Positions 9,441-17,977 of a stretch of DNA of 64,000 bases are shown piece after piece. Origin of the DNA: Rhizobiales bacterium 64-17 (GTDB lineage Bacteria; Pseudomonadota; Alphaproteobacteria; Rhizobiales; Xanthobacteraceae); assembly GCA_001899285.1 (NCBI GenBank), contig MKWA01000009.1, positions 201,032 to 265,031 on the forward strand. The letters are read 5' to 3'. How positions within the stretch are numbered: position 1 is the first letter of the stretch; each line of letters opens with the position of its first letter. The position numbers and the translations under genes were made by a program. The notes beneath the pieces were generated by a model. That model searched no databases and was not told the DNA's origin. It worked only from the letters and a program-made list of their open reading frames with translations.

Positions 9441-10649
9441 CTAAGCGTCTCCCGCGCCCCACTGCCAGAAGTCCGTGCCTTCCTCGCGCAGGAAGCGCGC
9501 CAGCACCATCATGTGCACTTCGGTCGCGCCGTCGACCAGCCGCGCCGAACGGCCGTAGCGATAAAGCCACTCGGCCACCGTGTCCTTGGAATAGCCGCGC
9601 GCGCCCTGGAGTTGCACCGCGAGATCGGCCGCCTGATGCAGAGCGTCCGCCACCTGCACCTTGGCCATGGAGACTTCCTTGCGCGCGCGGCTGCCCTGAT
9701 CGAGCAGCCAGGCGGCGTGCATGGTCAGCAACCGCCCGATCTGGATCTGCTGCGCGACCTCGCCGAGCTTGATCTGCACGCTCTCGCGGTCGGCGAGACG
9801 GATGCCGAACCCAGTGCGCTCCGCGACATAAGCCTGCGCAATCTCGACACAGCGTTTGGAAAAACCGAGCCAGCGCATGCAATGGGTGAGCCGCGCCGGG
9901 CCGAGCCGCATCTGCGTGAGCTTCAACCCGTCACCCTCGCCCATCAGCACATTCTCGGCGGGAATTTCGAGCCCGTCGAATTCCAGCTCGCAATGGCCGC
10001 CGTGTTCCTCCGGCCCCATGATCGGAATGCGCCGAACGATGCGCCAGCCCGGCTGATCCTTGTGAAACAGGAACGCCGTCAGCCCGCGCCGCGCATCGTC
10101 CGAGGTGCGTGCGATCAGAATGAAGTGCGCCGCGCCGTCGGCGCCGGTGATGAACCATTTGCGGCCGGTGACGACATAGCGGTCGCCCTTCTTCTCGGCG
10201 CGGGTGCGGATCATGCCGGGATCGGAGCCGCCGCCCGGCGCCGGCTCGGTCATCACGATCGAGGACCGTGCCTTGCCCTCGACGATCGGCCGCAACCAGC
10301 GTTCCTGCTGCGCCGGCGTACCGACACGCGCCAGCACATTCATGTTGCCGTCGTCCGGCGCCATGCAGTTGAGCGCGAGCGGCCCGAACACCGAGCGCGC
10401 GGCCTCCTCGTAGATCGCCGCCCAGGCGACCACCGGCAGCGCCATGCCGCCGAATTGCTTCGGCGACTGCGGCGCCCACAGACCGGCGGCGCGCGCTTTC
10501 TCGCGCACCGGCGCAAGCCGCTCGGCCGGAATGTTCTCGTGATCGGAAAAATTCGCCGGATCGCGCTCCAGCGGCAGCACATGCTCGGCGATGAACGCGC
10601 GGGTGCGGCGGCGCAGATCCTCGATTTCCGGCGACAGCGAAAAATCCAT
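9441..10649 (-). CDS. Acyl-CoA dehydrogenase family protein (ACAD10/11-like)
   Basis: The 402-residue FAD enzyme shows the full ACAD fold: helical N-domain, the FAD-binding segment SIVMTEPAPGGGSDPG near 132-147, WFITGADGAAHF, and the C-terminal RLVDGATEVHMM motif. In that motif an Asp/Gly pair replaces the Tyr-Glu-Gly catalytic loop of short- and medium-chain enzymes, which is the pattern of the ACAD10/11-like branch. The start is ATG 10649; the ribosome binding site TAGGAG overlaps the stop codon of the upstream SDR gene, so the two are an operon. A fatty or branched acyl-CoA is the expected substrate; the exact one is unknown. Confidence 0.9.
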   Translation of the reverse strand: MDFSLSPEIEDLRRRTRAFIAEHVLPLERDPANFSDHENIPAERLAPVREKARAAGLWAPQSPKQFGGMALPVVAWAAIYEEAARSVFGPLALNCMAPDDGNMNVLARVGTPAQQERWLRPIVEGKARSSIVMTEPAPGGGSDPGMIRTRAEKKGDRYVVTGRKWFITGADGAAHFILIARTSDDARRGLTAFLFHKDQPGWRIVRRIPIMGPEEHGGHCELEFDGLEIPAENVLMGEGDGLKLTQMRLGPARLTHCMRWLGFSKRCVEIAQAYVAERTGFGIRLADRESVQIKLGEVAQQIQIGRLLTMHAAWLLDQGSRARKEVSMAKVQVADALHQAADLAVQLQGARGYSKDTVAEWLYRYGRSARLVDGATEVHMMVLARFLREEGTDFWQWGAGDA

Positions 10650-10658
10650 CCACAACTC

Positions 10659-11435
10659 CTATCCGCGCAGCGCCACCGATTGCCCACCATCGACCACCAA
10701 GGTCGCGCCGTTGATATAGGCGCCCGCTTTCGACACCAGCAGCAACACCGCGCCGTCGAGATCGCCATCCTGTCCGAAACGGCCGACGGGGACTTCCTTC
10801 TTGATCGCCGCCCCGGCCGGACTGGCGAGATAATCGCGATTGAGTTCGGTGATGAACCAGCCGGGCGCGATCGCATTGACGCGGATGCCCTTGAAACCCC
10901 ACTCCAGCGCCAGCGCCTTCGTCAACTGGATCACGCCGGCTTTCGCCGTGGCGTAAGCGGCGACGCCCTTGTTGACGCCGAGGCCAAGCACCGACGCCGT
11001 GTTGACGATGGCGCCGCCGCGGCCGGCGGCCAGCAGACGGCGCGCGCACTCCTGCGACCAGGCAAAGACCGCATCGAGATCGGTGGCGAGCACGCGTCGC
11101 CACTCCTCGGCCGTCACCTCGACGGCCTTGCCGGAATGCACCACGCCGGCGTTGTTCAAAAGAATATCGACGGTGCCGAGCTGCTTCTCGACCGCATCGA
11201 ACGCACGCATCATCGCCGCCGCGTCGGTGACATCGGCTTCGACCGCGACGGCTTTGCCGCCATCGCGCGCGATCGCCTCGACCTGCGCCGTCAGCCGGTC
11301 GGCGCGACGCGCCACCAGCGCGACCGCAGCGCCATTCGCCGCCAGCACCTGCGCCATGCGCGCGCCGAGGCCGCTCGACGCCCCGGTGACGAGCGCGACG
11401 CGGCCGTGCAGGTCGAAAAAGTCGGACGCGTGCAT
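10659..11435 (-). CDS. SDR family NAD(P)-dependent oxidoreductase (3-oxoacyl-ACP reductase-like)
   Basis: This 258-residue classical short-chain dehydrogenase has the cofactor motif TGASSGLGARM at 18-28, NNAG in strand 4, the catalytic Ser in NTASVLGLG and the YATAK Tyr-Lys pair, and ends in DGGQSVALRG. The start MHASDFFDLHGR at 11435 is preceded by GGAG; the frame extends upstream to 11609 but that part is Cys/Arg-rich and antisense to the transporter gene. It is followed after 9 bp by the acyl-CoA dehydrogenase, so the pair could carry out successive steps of acyl-CoA oxidation or an alcohol/ketone conversion. The substrate is unassigned. Confidence 0.92.
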   Translation of the reverse strand: MHASDFFDLHGRVALVTGASSGLGARMAQVLAANGAAVALVARRADRLTAQVEAIARDGGKAVAVEADVTDAAAMMRAFDAVEKQLGTVDILLNNAGVVHSGKAVEVTAEEWRRVLATDLDAVFAWSQECARRLLAAGRGGAIVNTASVLGLGVNKGVAAYATAKAGVIQLTKALALEWGFKGIRVNAIAPGWFITELNRDYLASPAGAAIKKEVPVGRFGQDGDLDGAVLLLVSKAGAYINGATLVVDGGQSVALRG

Positions 11436-11514
11436 CGGTTTCTCCAACGTCCCGCGCCGCCATAAAGCCCGGCCAGCCGCGTTATCGCAAGTCCCTTTCG
11501 GGCTTGCGCCGGCG

Positions 11515-12534
11515 TCACACCATCGGCAGCTTTTCGCTCGCCAGATAACCGAGCAGCAACAACACGCCGAAGGCGAGCACCAGCACCGCCGCCGCGGTTT
11601 CCAGCGCACGCAGCAGGATCATCCCGCCGCCGGACTTCGTCTGGGCGAGCCGCGTCGCCAGTCCGCGACCGCCGACCGCGAGCAGCGCGATGGCTGTCAC
11701 CGTCAGCGCGGTGCCGAACCCCATCGCCAGCGTCGCGACGATGCCAGTGAGGAAAATCCCCTGCGCCAGCGCGAACACCAGCACAATGATGGCTCCGGAG
11801 CACGGCCGCAGCCCGACCGCGACGATGGCTGACAATCCGCGCCGCCAGCCGCCGGGCCCAGCAAGGTCTTGCGGTTCCGGGCCATGGGCATGGCCCCAGG
11901 CCGAAGCATGGTCGTGACCGCAAGCATCGCCATGCTCGTGACGGGGATGCTCGTGATGGTGATGATCGTGGTCGTGCTCATGGTGATGGTCGCGCGGCGA
12001 AGCGCGCAACGCCCGCAGCAGCGCGCCACCTTTCACCCACAGGAGCCGTGCGCCGATCAGCGCGATCAGCACATAGCTGACGATCTCGATCCAGCGCACC
12101 GTCTCGCCCATGGCGCTACCGGTCATGCCAAGCAGCACGGCGGCAATGCCGACGATGGCGACCGCGACCACCGCCTGCAATAGCGCCGATGCAAACGACA
12201 ACACGACGCCGCGCCGCCAGGTCTCGTCATTGGCAACCAGATAGGACGAGATCACCGCTTTGCCGTGGCCCGGCCCGGCGGCGTGAAACACGCCGTAAGC
12301 GAACGCCAGGCCGAGCAGCGCCCAGGTGGCGCTGCCGTCGAGTTTCGCCGCGCGGATCGCACCGGCGAGCGAACGATAGAACATGGCCTGCTGGGTGATG
12401 ATCCATTGCGCGAAGCCGCTTTCGGCTGGGGCCACGCGCGGCAGACCGAACGGCTGCGCGACAGCGTCCGCCGCAACAAGCGTGACCGCCAACACGGCCG
12501 CGCCCGCGAGCAACCGTCGTCCCGTCACGGGCAC
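11515..12534 (-). CDS. NicO/RcnA-family nickel/cobalt transporter with His-rich loop
   Basis: The 339-residue membrane protein opens with a signal-like helix ending in DAVAQPFG, then contains the family motif HAAGPGHGK at 84-92 and a second conserved stretch GLRPCSGAI. Between TM segments lies a cytoplasmic or periplasmic loop at about 183-218 with around twenty His residues mixed with Asp/Glu, a metal-collecting segment. NicO proteins move Ni2+ or Co2+, in either direction depending on the member. The gene overlaps the 3' end of the DUF1007 gene by 10 bp, the common partner arrangement. Efflux or uptake cannot be told from sequence; no Ni enzyme gene is next to it. Confidence 0.88.
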   Translation of the reverse strand: MPVTGRRLLAGAAVLAVTLVAADAVAQPFGLPRVAPAESGFAQWIITQQAMFYRSLAGAIRAAKLDGSATWALLGLAFAYGVFHAAGPGHGKAVISSYLVANDETWRRGVVLSFASALLQAVVAVAIVGIAAVLLGMTGSAMGETVRWIEIVSYVLIALIGARLLWVKGGALLRALRASPRDHHHEHDHDHHHHEHPRHEHGDACGHDHASAWGHAHGPEPQDLAGPGGWRRGLSAIVAVGLRPCSGAIIVLVFALAQGIFLTGIVATLAMGFGTALTVTAIALLAVGGRGLATRLAQTKSGGGMILLRALETAAAVLVLAFGVLLLLGYLASEKLPMV

Positions 12535-13160
12535 GTCACCAGAATGCGGTTGGCGAAGCTGTCATCGAGTCGGTCGTTGACGTTGGGCATGGTGGCGTCG
12601 AGTTCGCTCAACCGCTTGCTCTGCTCGGCGCTCATCTCCTGCGGCGCGCGCGTCGTCACCGCGCAGCCCGGCGGCGAAGCGGCGAGCGAGGCGGCATCCT
12701 TCGGCGCCAGTTCGAAGGCAACGAAGAACGTCTCGTCGTAGATCTCGATTTCGAGTTGTTTTGCCTTCACCGGCTGCTTCGCCGGCAGCACGAAGTTCAG
12801 CGTCAGCGCCGCGTCCTTGTAGTCGAGCCAGTAGTCCTTCGGCTCCTCGAACACGAAGGATTTGCCGTCCGCCTTAGCGTAAGTGAAAAAGCCGTATTCG
12901 CGCAGCGAAGTGACGTTGACCTTGGCAAGCGAGGCCAGTTCCTCGCGCGTGAACTGCCCCTTGGTCTGCTGCGGAATACCCTGCGTCGCGAACGCCGAGA
13001 ACATGTCGTCGAAGGTCCAGGCGTGCCGCACGCCGGTGACGCTGCCGTCCGGCGCATAGAGGATCTGGCTGCGGATCGTCACCCAGACATGCGGATGTGC
13101 CAGCGCAGGCGCCGCCGCAGCGCATAGGAGAGCAATTGCCAGAATCAGCGCGCGAAGCAT
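12525..13160 (-). CDS. DUF1007 family secreted protein, partner of NicO transporter
   Basis: The 211-residue protein begins MLRALILAIALLCAAAAPALAHPHVWV, that is, a Sec signal peptide of about 22 residues with cleavage after ALA and a mature N-terminus HPHVW, the hallmark of DUF1007. The next region includes WTFDDMFSAF. A mature N-terminal His is a plausible metal ligand. I chose ATG 13160 over the upstream ATG at 13247 because the signal peptide starts there. The gene overlaps the NicO transporter by 10 bp. Family knowledge: DUF1007 proteins are nearly always next to NicO/RcnA transporters and are thought to be periplasmic metal-handling accessories. No enzymatic function is known. Confidence 0.88.
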   Translation of the reverse strand: MLRALILAIALLCAAAAPALAHPHVWVTIRSQILYAPDGSVTGVRHAWTFDDMFSAFATQGIPQQTKGQFTREELASLAKVNVTSLREYGFFTYAKADGKSFVFEEPKDYWLDYKDAALTLNFVLPAKQPVKAKQLEIEIYDETFFVAFELAPKDAASLAASPPGCAVTTRAPQEMSAEQSKRLSELDATMPNVNDRLDDSFANRILVTCP

Positions 13161-13243
13161 CTCAGAAATCCTGCCACCGCGAATCCTAACGCCAACTGCG
13201 GCGCGAGCGAGGCGCGCAAAAGAGCACACCAAGACGGCGCGGC

Positions 13244-14839
13244 TCATACGCCGGCCGCACCGCCGTCGGCACGCGGATCGTGTCCGCCTTCGATCACACC
13301 AGACGGATGCAGGATCACCGCGCCGGCATGGCCCATCGTGTCGGAGTAAGCCTCGTCGATCACCTCGACATCGTGACCGGCCGACAGAAGTTGCTCGATC
13401 AGATTGCCATCGAAGCGGTTTTCCATCCGCAGATTGGTCTTCACCGAGCCCCAGGTGCGGCCGAGTAGCCAGCGCGGCGCGGCGAGCGCCTGGTCAAGCG
13501 GCTGCCGATAGAGAATATGACGGGCAAACAGCATCGCCTGTGTCTGCGGTTGGCCATCGCCGCCCATGGTGCCGTAGGCCATCACCCGGCCGTCATCGAG
13601 CACCGCGAGCGCGGGGTTGAGCGTGTGGAACGGCAGCCGACCCGGCGACAGCGCGTTCACCGCCTTCGGATCGAGCGAGAAGCTCGCGCCGCGGTTCTGC
13701 ATCAGCACGCCGGTCGCCGGCAGCACGCAGCCGGAGCCGAACTCCCAGTAGATCGACTGGATATAGGAGACGACGAGGCCGGAGGCGTCGGCCGCACCCA
13801 TCCAGATCGTGTCGCCCTCGCCGTAGGGCGCCGGCCATGGCGCCGCCCTGCGACGGTCGATCTTCTTCACCTCGGCGTCGAGGAACGGTGCGGCGAGATA
13901 GGCATCGAGATCGGCGGTGATCCGCGCCGGATCGGTGACGACGCGATCGCGCACGCGGAACGCGCGCTTGGTCGCCTCGACGATGCCATGCACGAAATCG
14001 AACTTATCGGCTTCCGCGACCCTCAACCGGTCGAACAGGCCAAGGATGATCAGCGAGGCCAACCCCTGGGTTGGCGGCGGCGCGTTGTAGAGCGCGCCGG
14101 CGCCGATCCCCGTCGTCAGCGCGTCGGCGACGAAGCCCTTGTGGCGGGAGAGATCATCGCGCGTCACCGGGCTGCCGATGCGCTCCAGATCGGCGGCAAT
14201 CTCGCGGCCGACGTCGCCGCGGTAGAAATCGTCAAGCCCGGCACGGCCGAGCTGCTCCAACGTCGCGGCGAGCGCGGTCTGCGTCAGCGTCGTGCCGGCG
14301 TCCGGCACCTTGCCGTCCTTGAGGAACGCGGCGGCGAAACCCGGCGCATCCTTCAACTCGCCGAGCTTGTCGCGGGTCAGCGCGTGCTGGCTGCGCGTCA
14401 TGGTGTAGCCGTCGCGCGCGTGACGGATTGCGCCGCCGAGCAGTTCGGCAAGCGGCATGCGGCCGCCCAGTGCTTTCGCGGCGTCGAGCGCCAGCATCCA
14501 GCCGGAGATCGCCGCCGGCACGGTGAGCGCGGCAAGCGGGCCACGCGCCGGGATCGTGTCGTGGCCGCGGTCGCGATAGAACGCCTCGGTCGCCCTGGCG
14601 CCGGCGGCGCCCGCGCCCATCAGCGCGCGCACGCGGCCGTTCGGCTCGCGGATGACCCAGAAGCCGTCGCCGCCGATATGGTTCATGTGCGGATAGACGG
14701 CGGCGATCGACGCCGCCATGGCGATCATCGCCTCCAGCGCGTTGCCGCCCTCGGCGAGAATGCGCTGGCCGTCCGCGACCGCGCTGCTGTGCGGGGCCGC
14801 CACCACGCCGCGCCGATGGCCGGAAGTATAAAGATCCAT
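13244..14839 (-). CDS. ggt: Gamma-glutamyltransferase family protein
   Basis: The product of about 531 residues matches the gamma-glutamyltranspeptidase (Ntn-hydrolase) family: GGNALEAMIAMA near the N-terminus, GGDGFWV, and the C-terminal half with GDTIWMGAADASGLVVSYIQS. In that segment the Thr of GDT occupies the place of the autoprocessing/nucleophile Thr by my reading. FGSGCVLPATGVLMQNRG and the final GGHDPRADG also match. I see no signal peptide, unlike periplasmic GGTs, so this is the shorter cytoplasm-like subgroup that includes cephalosporin-acylase-like proteins; substrate specificity is open. The start is taken at ATG 14839 (MDLYTSGHRRG); ATGs at 14848 and 14872 lie inside an intergenic repeat. 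Confidence 0.9.
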   Translation of the reverse strand: MDLYTSGHRRGVVAAPHSSAVADGQRILAEGGNALEAMIAMAASIAAVYPHMNHIGGDGFWVIREPNGRVRALMGAGAAGARATEAFYRDRGHDTIPARGPLAALTVPAAISGWMLALDAAKALGGRMPLAELLGGAIRHARDGYTMTRSQHALTRDKLGELKDAPGFAAAFLKDGKVPDAGTTLTQTALAATLEQLGRAGLDDFYRGDVGREIAADLERIGSPVTRDDLSRHKGFVADALTTGIGAGALYNAPPPTQGLASLIILGLFDRLRVAEADKFDFVHGIVEATKRAFRVRDRVVTDPARITADLDAYLAAPFLDAEVKKIDRRRAAPWPAPYGEGDTIWMGAADASGLVVSYIQSIYWEFGSGCVLPATGVLMQNRGASFSLDPKAVNALSPGRLPFHTLNPALAVLDDGRVMAYGTMGGDGQPQTQAMLFARHILYRQPLDQALAAPRWLLGRTWGSVKTNLRMENRFDGNLIEQLLSAGHDVEVIDEAYSDTMGHAGAVILHPSGVIEGGHDPRADGGAAGV

Positions 14840-14845
14840 CACTGT

Positions 14846-14944
14846 CATGCCCGCTTTATGCCGGGCACCCACGTTCTTGATTGCCTGAGGTCATCAATAA
14901 AGGCGCGGATGGCCGGGACAAGCCCGGCCATCGCCTTTTCCCAA
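14846..14944. repeat. Intergenic palindromic element and hairpin terminator between M3 peptidase and ggt
   Basis: The first part, GTCATGCCCGCTTTATGCCG followed by GGCACCCACG, resembles the right arm of the element at 49792-49885 read on the other strand, so both look like copies of one Rhizobiales intergenic family. The second part holds a strong hairpin, GATGGCCGGG (908-917 within kb 14) and CCCGGCCATC (923-932), loop ACAAG. It is flanked by CCTTTTC on the plus side and CCTTTATT on the minus side, so it can end transcription of the peptidase gene at 14958. Confidence 0.55.
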
Positions 14945-14957
14945 ATCGTTGGTTTCG

Positions 14958-17048
14958 TCAGGCGGCCTCGGACTCGATCAGCCCGCGCTTCTTGAGCAGC
15001 GCATCGACCGACGGCATCCGGCCGCGGAACGCCTTGTAGGCTTCGGCCGGATCGCGCCGGTTGCCGGCGGAATAGATGAAGTCGTGCAGCCGCTTTGCGG
15101 TCGCCGGGTCGAACGGATCGCCGGCCTCGGTGAAGGCAGCGAAGGCGTCGGCGTCCAGTACCTCGGACCACATGTAGGAGTAGTAGCCGGCCGCGTAGCC
15201 GTCGCCGGAAAACAGGTGCTGGAAGTGCGGCAGGCGGTGCCGCATCACGATATCGTCCGGCATCCCGATCCGCGCCAGGCTGTCGCGCTCGAACGCGGAG
15301 ACGTCGAGACCGGACTCCGCCGGTCGTCCGTGCAAATCGAGATCGACCAGCGCGGAGGACGTGTATTCGATGGTGGCGCAGCCCTGGTTGAAGGTCTTTG
15401 CCGCCAGCACCTTGTCGATCAGTGCGCGCGGCATCGGCTCGCCGGTCTTGTAGTGGCGGGCGTATTCACCCAGCAGGTCCGGCACCGTCAGCCAGTGCTC
15501 GTAAAGCTGCGACGGCAGTTCGACGAAGTCGGTCGCCACATTGGTCCCCGCCAGCAGCGGATAGGTCACGTCCGACAGCAGCCCGTGCAGGCCGTGGCCG
15601 AACTCGTGGAACAGCGTGGTGGCGTCGTCGAACGACAATAGTGCCGGCTCGCCCGGCCGGGGCTTGGCGAAGTTCATGACGTTGACGATGATCGGCGTCA
15701 CGGTGCCGGCAAGCCGCTCCTGATCGCGCAACGAGGTCATCCACGCGCCGCTGTGCTTCGACGGGCGGGCGAAATAGTCGCCGATGAACAAGCCGACCTC
15801 CCGACCGTCGCGGCCGGTGACGCGCCAGGCGCGCGCGTCGGGGTGATAGAGCGGGATGTCGGCCGGGGTGAAGCTCAGGCCGAACAGCCGGCGCGCCGCC
15901 TCGAACGCCATTTCGATCATCTTGTCGAGTTGCAGATACGGCTTGATCTGCCCCTCATCGAGATCGAAGCGGGCCTTGCGGACCTTCTCTGCGTAGTAGC
16001 GCCAGTCCCACGGCGCGAGGATGAAGTTGCCACCCTCGGCGCGGATCATCGCCTGCAGCTCCTCCCGCTCGGTGCCAGCGCGGCGCTTGGCCTGCCCCCA
16101 GACCTGGTCGAGCAGGTCACGCGCCGCCTGCGGCGTGCGCGCCATCTGATCGTCGAGGCGGAAGGCGGCGAAATTGTCGTAACCCATCAGCCGCGCCCGT
16201 TCGGCGCGCAACGCGACCATCTCGGCGATGATCGCCCGGTTGTCGGTTTTGCCGCCCCCTTCGCCGCGCGCCAGCCAGGCGCGATGCGCCTTCTCCCGCA
16301 GGTCGCGGCGGCCTGAGAAGGTCAGGAACGGCTCGATCGAGGAGCGCAGTAGCGTCACCACATGCTTGCCGGGGTGGCCGCGCTCCTCGGCCGCCGCCTT
16401 GGCCGCGGCGCGGACGAAATCGGGCAGCCCGGCGAGGTCATCATCGTCGAGCACCAGCGTGTAGTCGCTCTCGTCGGCCAGCACGTTCTGGCCGAAGGCG
16501 GTGCCGAGGCTCGCCAGCCGCTCGCCGATCGCAGCCAGCCGCGCCTTGCTGTCCTGATCGAGCGCGGCGCCGGCCCGCATGAAGCGGACGTGGTAGCGCT
16601 CCAGCACCCGCGCCTGCTCGGCCGACAACGCATGCTCTCCGGTCAGCTCGCCCGCCTTGTGCCGCCGCCACAGCGCGTCGATCCGGCCGAACAGCGCCGC
16701 GTTAAGGAAAATCTCGCTGTCGTGGCGAGACAGGAGCGGCGCAACGTCGCGCTCCACCGCCTGCAGGGCGTCGCTGGTGTCGGCCCCCGCCAGCACGAAG
16801 AACACATTGGCGATCCGGGTCAGCGCCGCGCCGCTCTGTTCCAGCGCATCGACGGTGTTGGGGAAATCCGGTGCCGCCGGCTGCCCCGCGATTGCCGCAA
16901 TCTCCGCCCGGTGCGCCTTCAGCGCCGCGTCGAACGCCGGCGGGAAGTGCTCGGGCTTCACCGCAGCGAAGTCCGGAAGCCCGCTGGGCCCGGCCCCGTC
17001 GCGCAGGAGCGAATTGTCGGAAACGGTCGCGGACGCCGGTGCGGTCAT
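14958..17048 (-). CDS. M3 family oligopeptidase (Dcp/oligopeptidase A type)
   Basis: The 696-residue zinc peptidase carries the HEFGH motif (HEXXH) at about 481-485, with the downstream third ligand region. The family-typical VADFGKPRPGEPALLS-like segment precedes it here as NFAKPRPGEPALLSFDD. It lacks a signal peptide, so it acts in the cytoplasm on short peptides, in line with peptidyl-dipeptidase Dcp or PrlC. The start MTAPASATVSD at 17048 is preferred over 17093; the extension is Lys/Arg-rich and unlike the family. It is followed on the same strand by ggt after a hairpin and a repeat, so the two probably form separate transcripts although both deal with peptide bonds. Confidence 0.92.
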   Translation of the reverse strand: MTAPASATVSDNSLLRDGAGPSGLPDFAAVKPEHFPPAFDAALKAHRAEIAAIAGQPAAPDFPNTVDALEQSGAALTRIANVFFVLAGADTSDALQAVERDVAPLLSRHDSEIFLNAALFGRIDALWRRHKAGELTGEHALSAEQARVLERYHVRFMRAGAALDQDSKARLAAIGERLASLGTAFGQNVLADESDYTLVLDDDDLAGLPDFVRAAAKAAAEERGHPGKHVVTLLRSSIEPFLTFSGRRDLREKAHRAWLARGEGGGKTDNRAIIAEMVALRAERARLMGYDNFAAFRLDDQMARTPQAARDLLDQVWGQAKRRAGTEREELQAMIRAEGGNFILAPWDWRYYAEKVRKARFDLDEGQIKPYLQLDKMIEMAFEAARRLFGLSFTPADIPLYHPDARAWRVTGRDGREVGLFIGDYFARPSKHSGAWMTSLRDQERLAGTVTPIIVNVMNFAKPRPGEPALLSFDDATTLFHEFGHGLHGLLSDVTYPLLAGTNVATDFVELPSQLYEHWLTVPDLLGEYARHYKTGEPMPRALIDKVLAAKTFNQGCATIEYTSSALVDLDLHGRPAESGLDVSAFERDSLARIGMPDDIVMRHRLPHFQHLFSGDGYAAGYYSYMWSEVLDADAFAAFTEAGDPFDPATAKRLHDFIYSAGNRRDPAEAYKAFRGRMPSVDALLKKRGLIESEAA

Positions 17049-17180
17049 GAGTCTGCCTTTTTGCCTTGCTTTGAGCCTTGATCGAACAGTCACTTTCGAC
17101 CAGATTGCAGCCGTTTTTGGGTGAATGCACGTCCCGTGCGCTCATCCCACCCCAAAGCCGCCTGAAGAGGACCGCTCCCG

Positions 17181-17435
17181 ATGAACGCCGCCGCCAAGCC
17201 CGCCCGCCGGATCCTCTGGGCCAACGTCTCCACCGTCATCAGCGCCGCGATCCTGATCGGCGCCGAAGTGTTCGGCGCGGCCTTCGCCGGCAGCTGGGCG
17301 ATCGCCACGCTGTTCGAGCTTGGCGACATGGGCGCCAAGGTATTCGACGTGGTGTTCGTGCTGATCGGTATCGCCGTCATGGTGAAGTTCGTCCGCGGCG
17401 CGACCCGCGTCGAGCCGTTCACCACCGCCGGCTGA
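17181..17435 (+). CDS. Small two-TM membrane protein of unknown function
   Basis: The 84-residue protein begins MNAAAKPARRILWANVST and has two hydrophobic stretches, about 18-42 (containing IGAEVFGAAFAG) and 55-70 (VVFVLIGIAVMVKF). AGAGGA lies 9 bp before the ATG. It is divergent from the M3 peptidase, sharing a 130-bp intergenic region. The polar ends and two short helices suggest a small inner-membrane protein; I do not recognise the family. Coding is supported by the ribosome binding site, the hydrophobic pattern and GC bias at third positions. Confidence 0.7.
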   Translation: MNAAAKPARRILWANVSTVISAAILIGAEVFGAAFAGSWAIATLFELGDMGAKVFDVVFVLIGIAVMVKFVRGATRVEPFTTAG

Positions 17436-17504
17436 TCGTTAACGCGGCTGAACATCCGGTCAGAGACTCGAGCGAAGCGTTGCCGTTTCGCATCGCTGTA
17501 AAGA

Positions 17505-17660
17505 ATGTTGAGAATTCGTGTGTGCGGCACGAACAAAATCTCTTGCACTCCAAGTGAGTCTTACCTATTTCATCGCTCGCCCAATTTCGCACGTGCCTGT
17601 GGTCGTGTGTCGGTCGGTGGGTATCCGGACAAGAGGCCGGACAGCCGCCTGAGAAAGTGA
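17505..17660 (+). other. Possible 51-codon upstream open frame in the decarboxylase leader
   Basis: ATG at 17505 opens a frame of 51 codons that ends in TGA at 17658-17660, inside the rising arm of the 9-bp hairpin at 17652-17672. The last residues would be DKRPDSRLRK, rich in Arg and Lys. No convincing ribosome binding site precedes the ATG, so translation is doubtful; it is listed because the stop position in the hairpin would suit ribosome-dependent control. Confidence 0.25.
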
Positions 17661-17977
17661 ACCTCACTTTCTTAGCAACTTGACCGGCAGCCGGAGGCGA
17701 AACCGGCGCACCCCGCGCTCAACGGGGGACGCGACTTAAAGCAACGACGGAGCGGGCTTCTTTGGTCTCTGCCGGCCTTCCACCGCCGGCGACGGGTCAC
17801 CGACGAGGCTTGTCCATCATTGCCAGCAGCGCGGCGGGGCGTTTCCCTCCAAGCCAAGGCAGCTAAGCGGTCAAGAGCAAACGGCGCCTGCGTCCCCATC
17901 GCGCACCGCCGGGAAGCTCCCAAGGCCGCATCACCGGACGGACATTTGTCCGCCCCTTGAGCTTGGGAATAGCGCCA
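17520..17977 (+). ncRNA. Long structured 5' leader of the ornithine/lysine decarboxylase gene (candidate speF motif)
   Basis: The 542-bp interval 17436-17977 holds no convincing gene but has clear structure. It includes a perfect 9-bp hairpin AGAAAGTGA-ACC-TCACTTTCT at 17652-17672, GC-rich pairings such as CCGGACA/GGCCGGACA around 17625-17645, and a short CGGAC-ATTT-GTCCG hairpin at about 17938-17951 ahead of the start codon. Known: an RNA motif called speF was described upstream of ornithine decarboxylase genes in alphaproteobacteria. The gene, lineage and leader length fit, but I recall the motif only by its context and cannot align the consensus, so this is a candidate. Exact ends are not determined. 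Confidence 0.5.

Noticed and set aside
17652-17672. The 9-bp hairpin as an intrinsic terminator
   Set aside because: No T tract follows; it lies well inside a leader that precedes the gene and is better seen as part of a cis-regulatory RNA.
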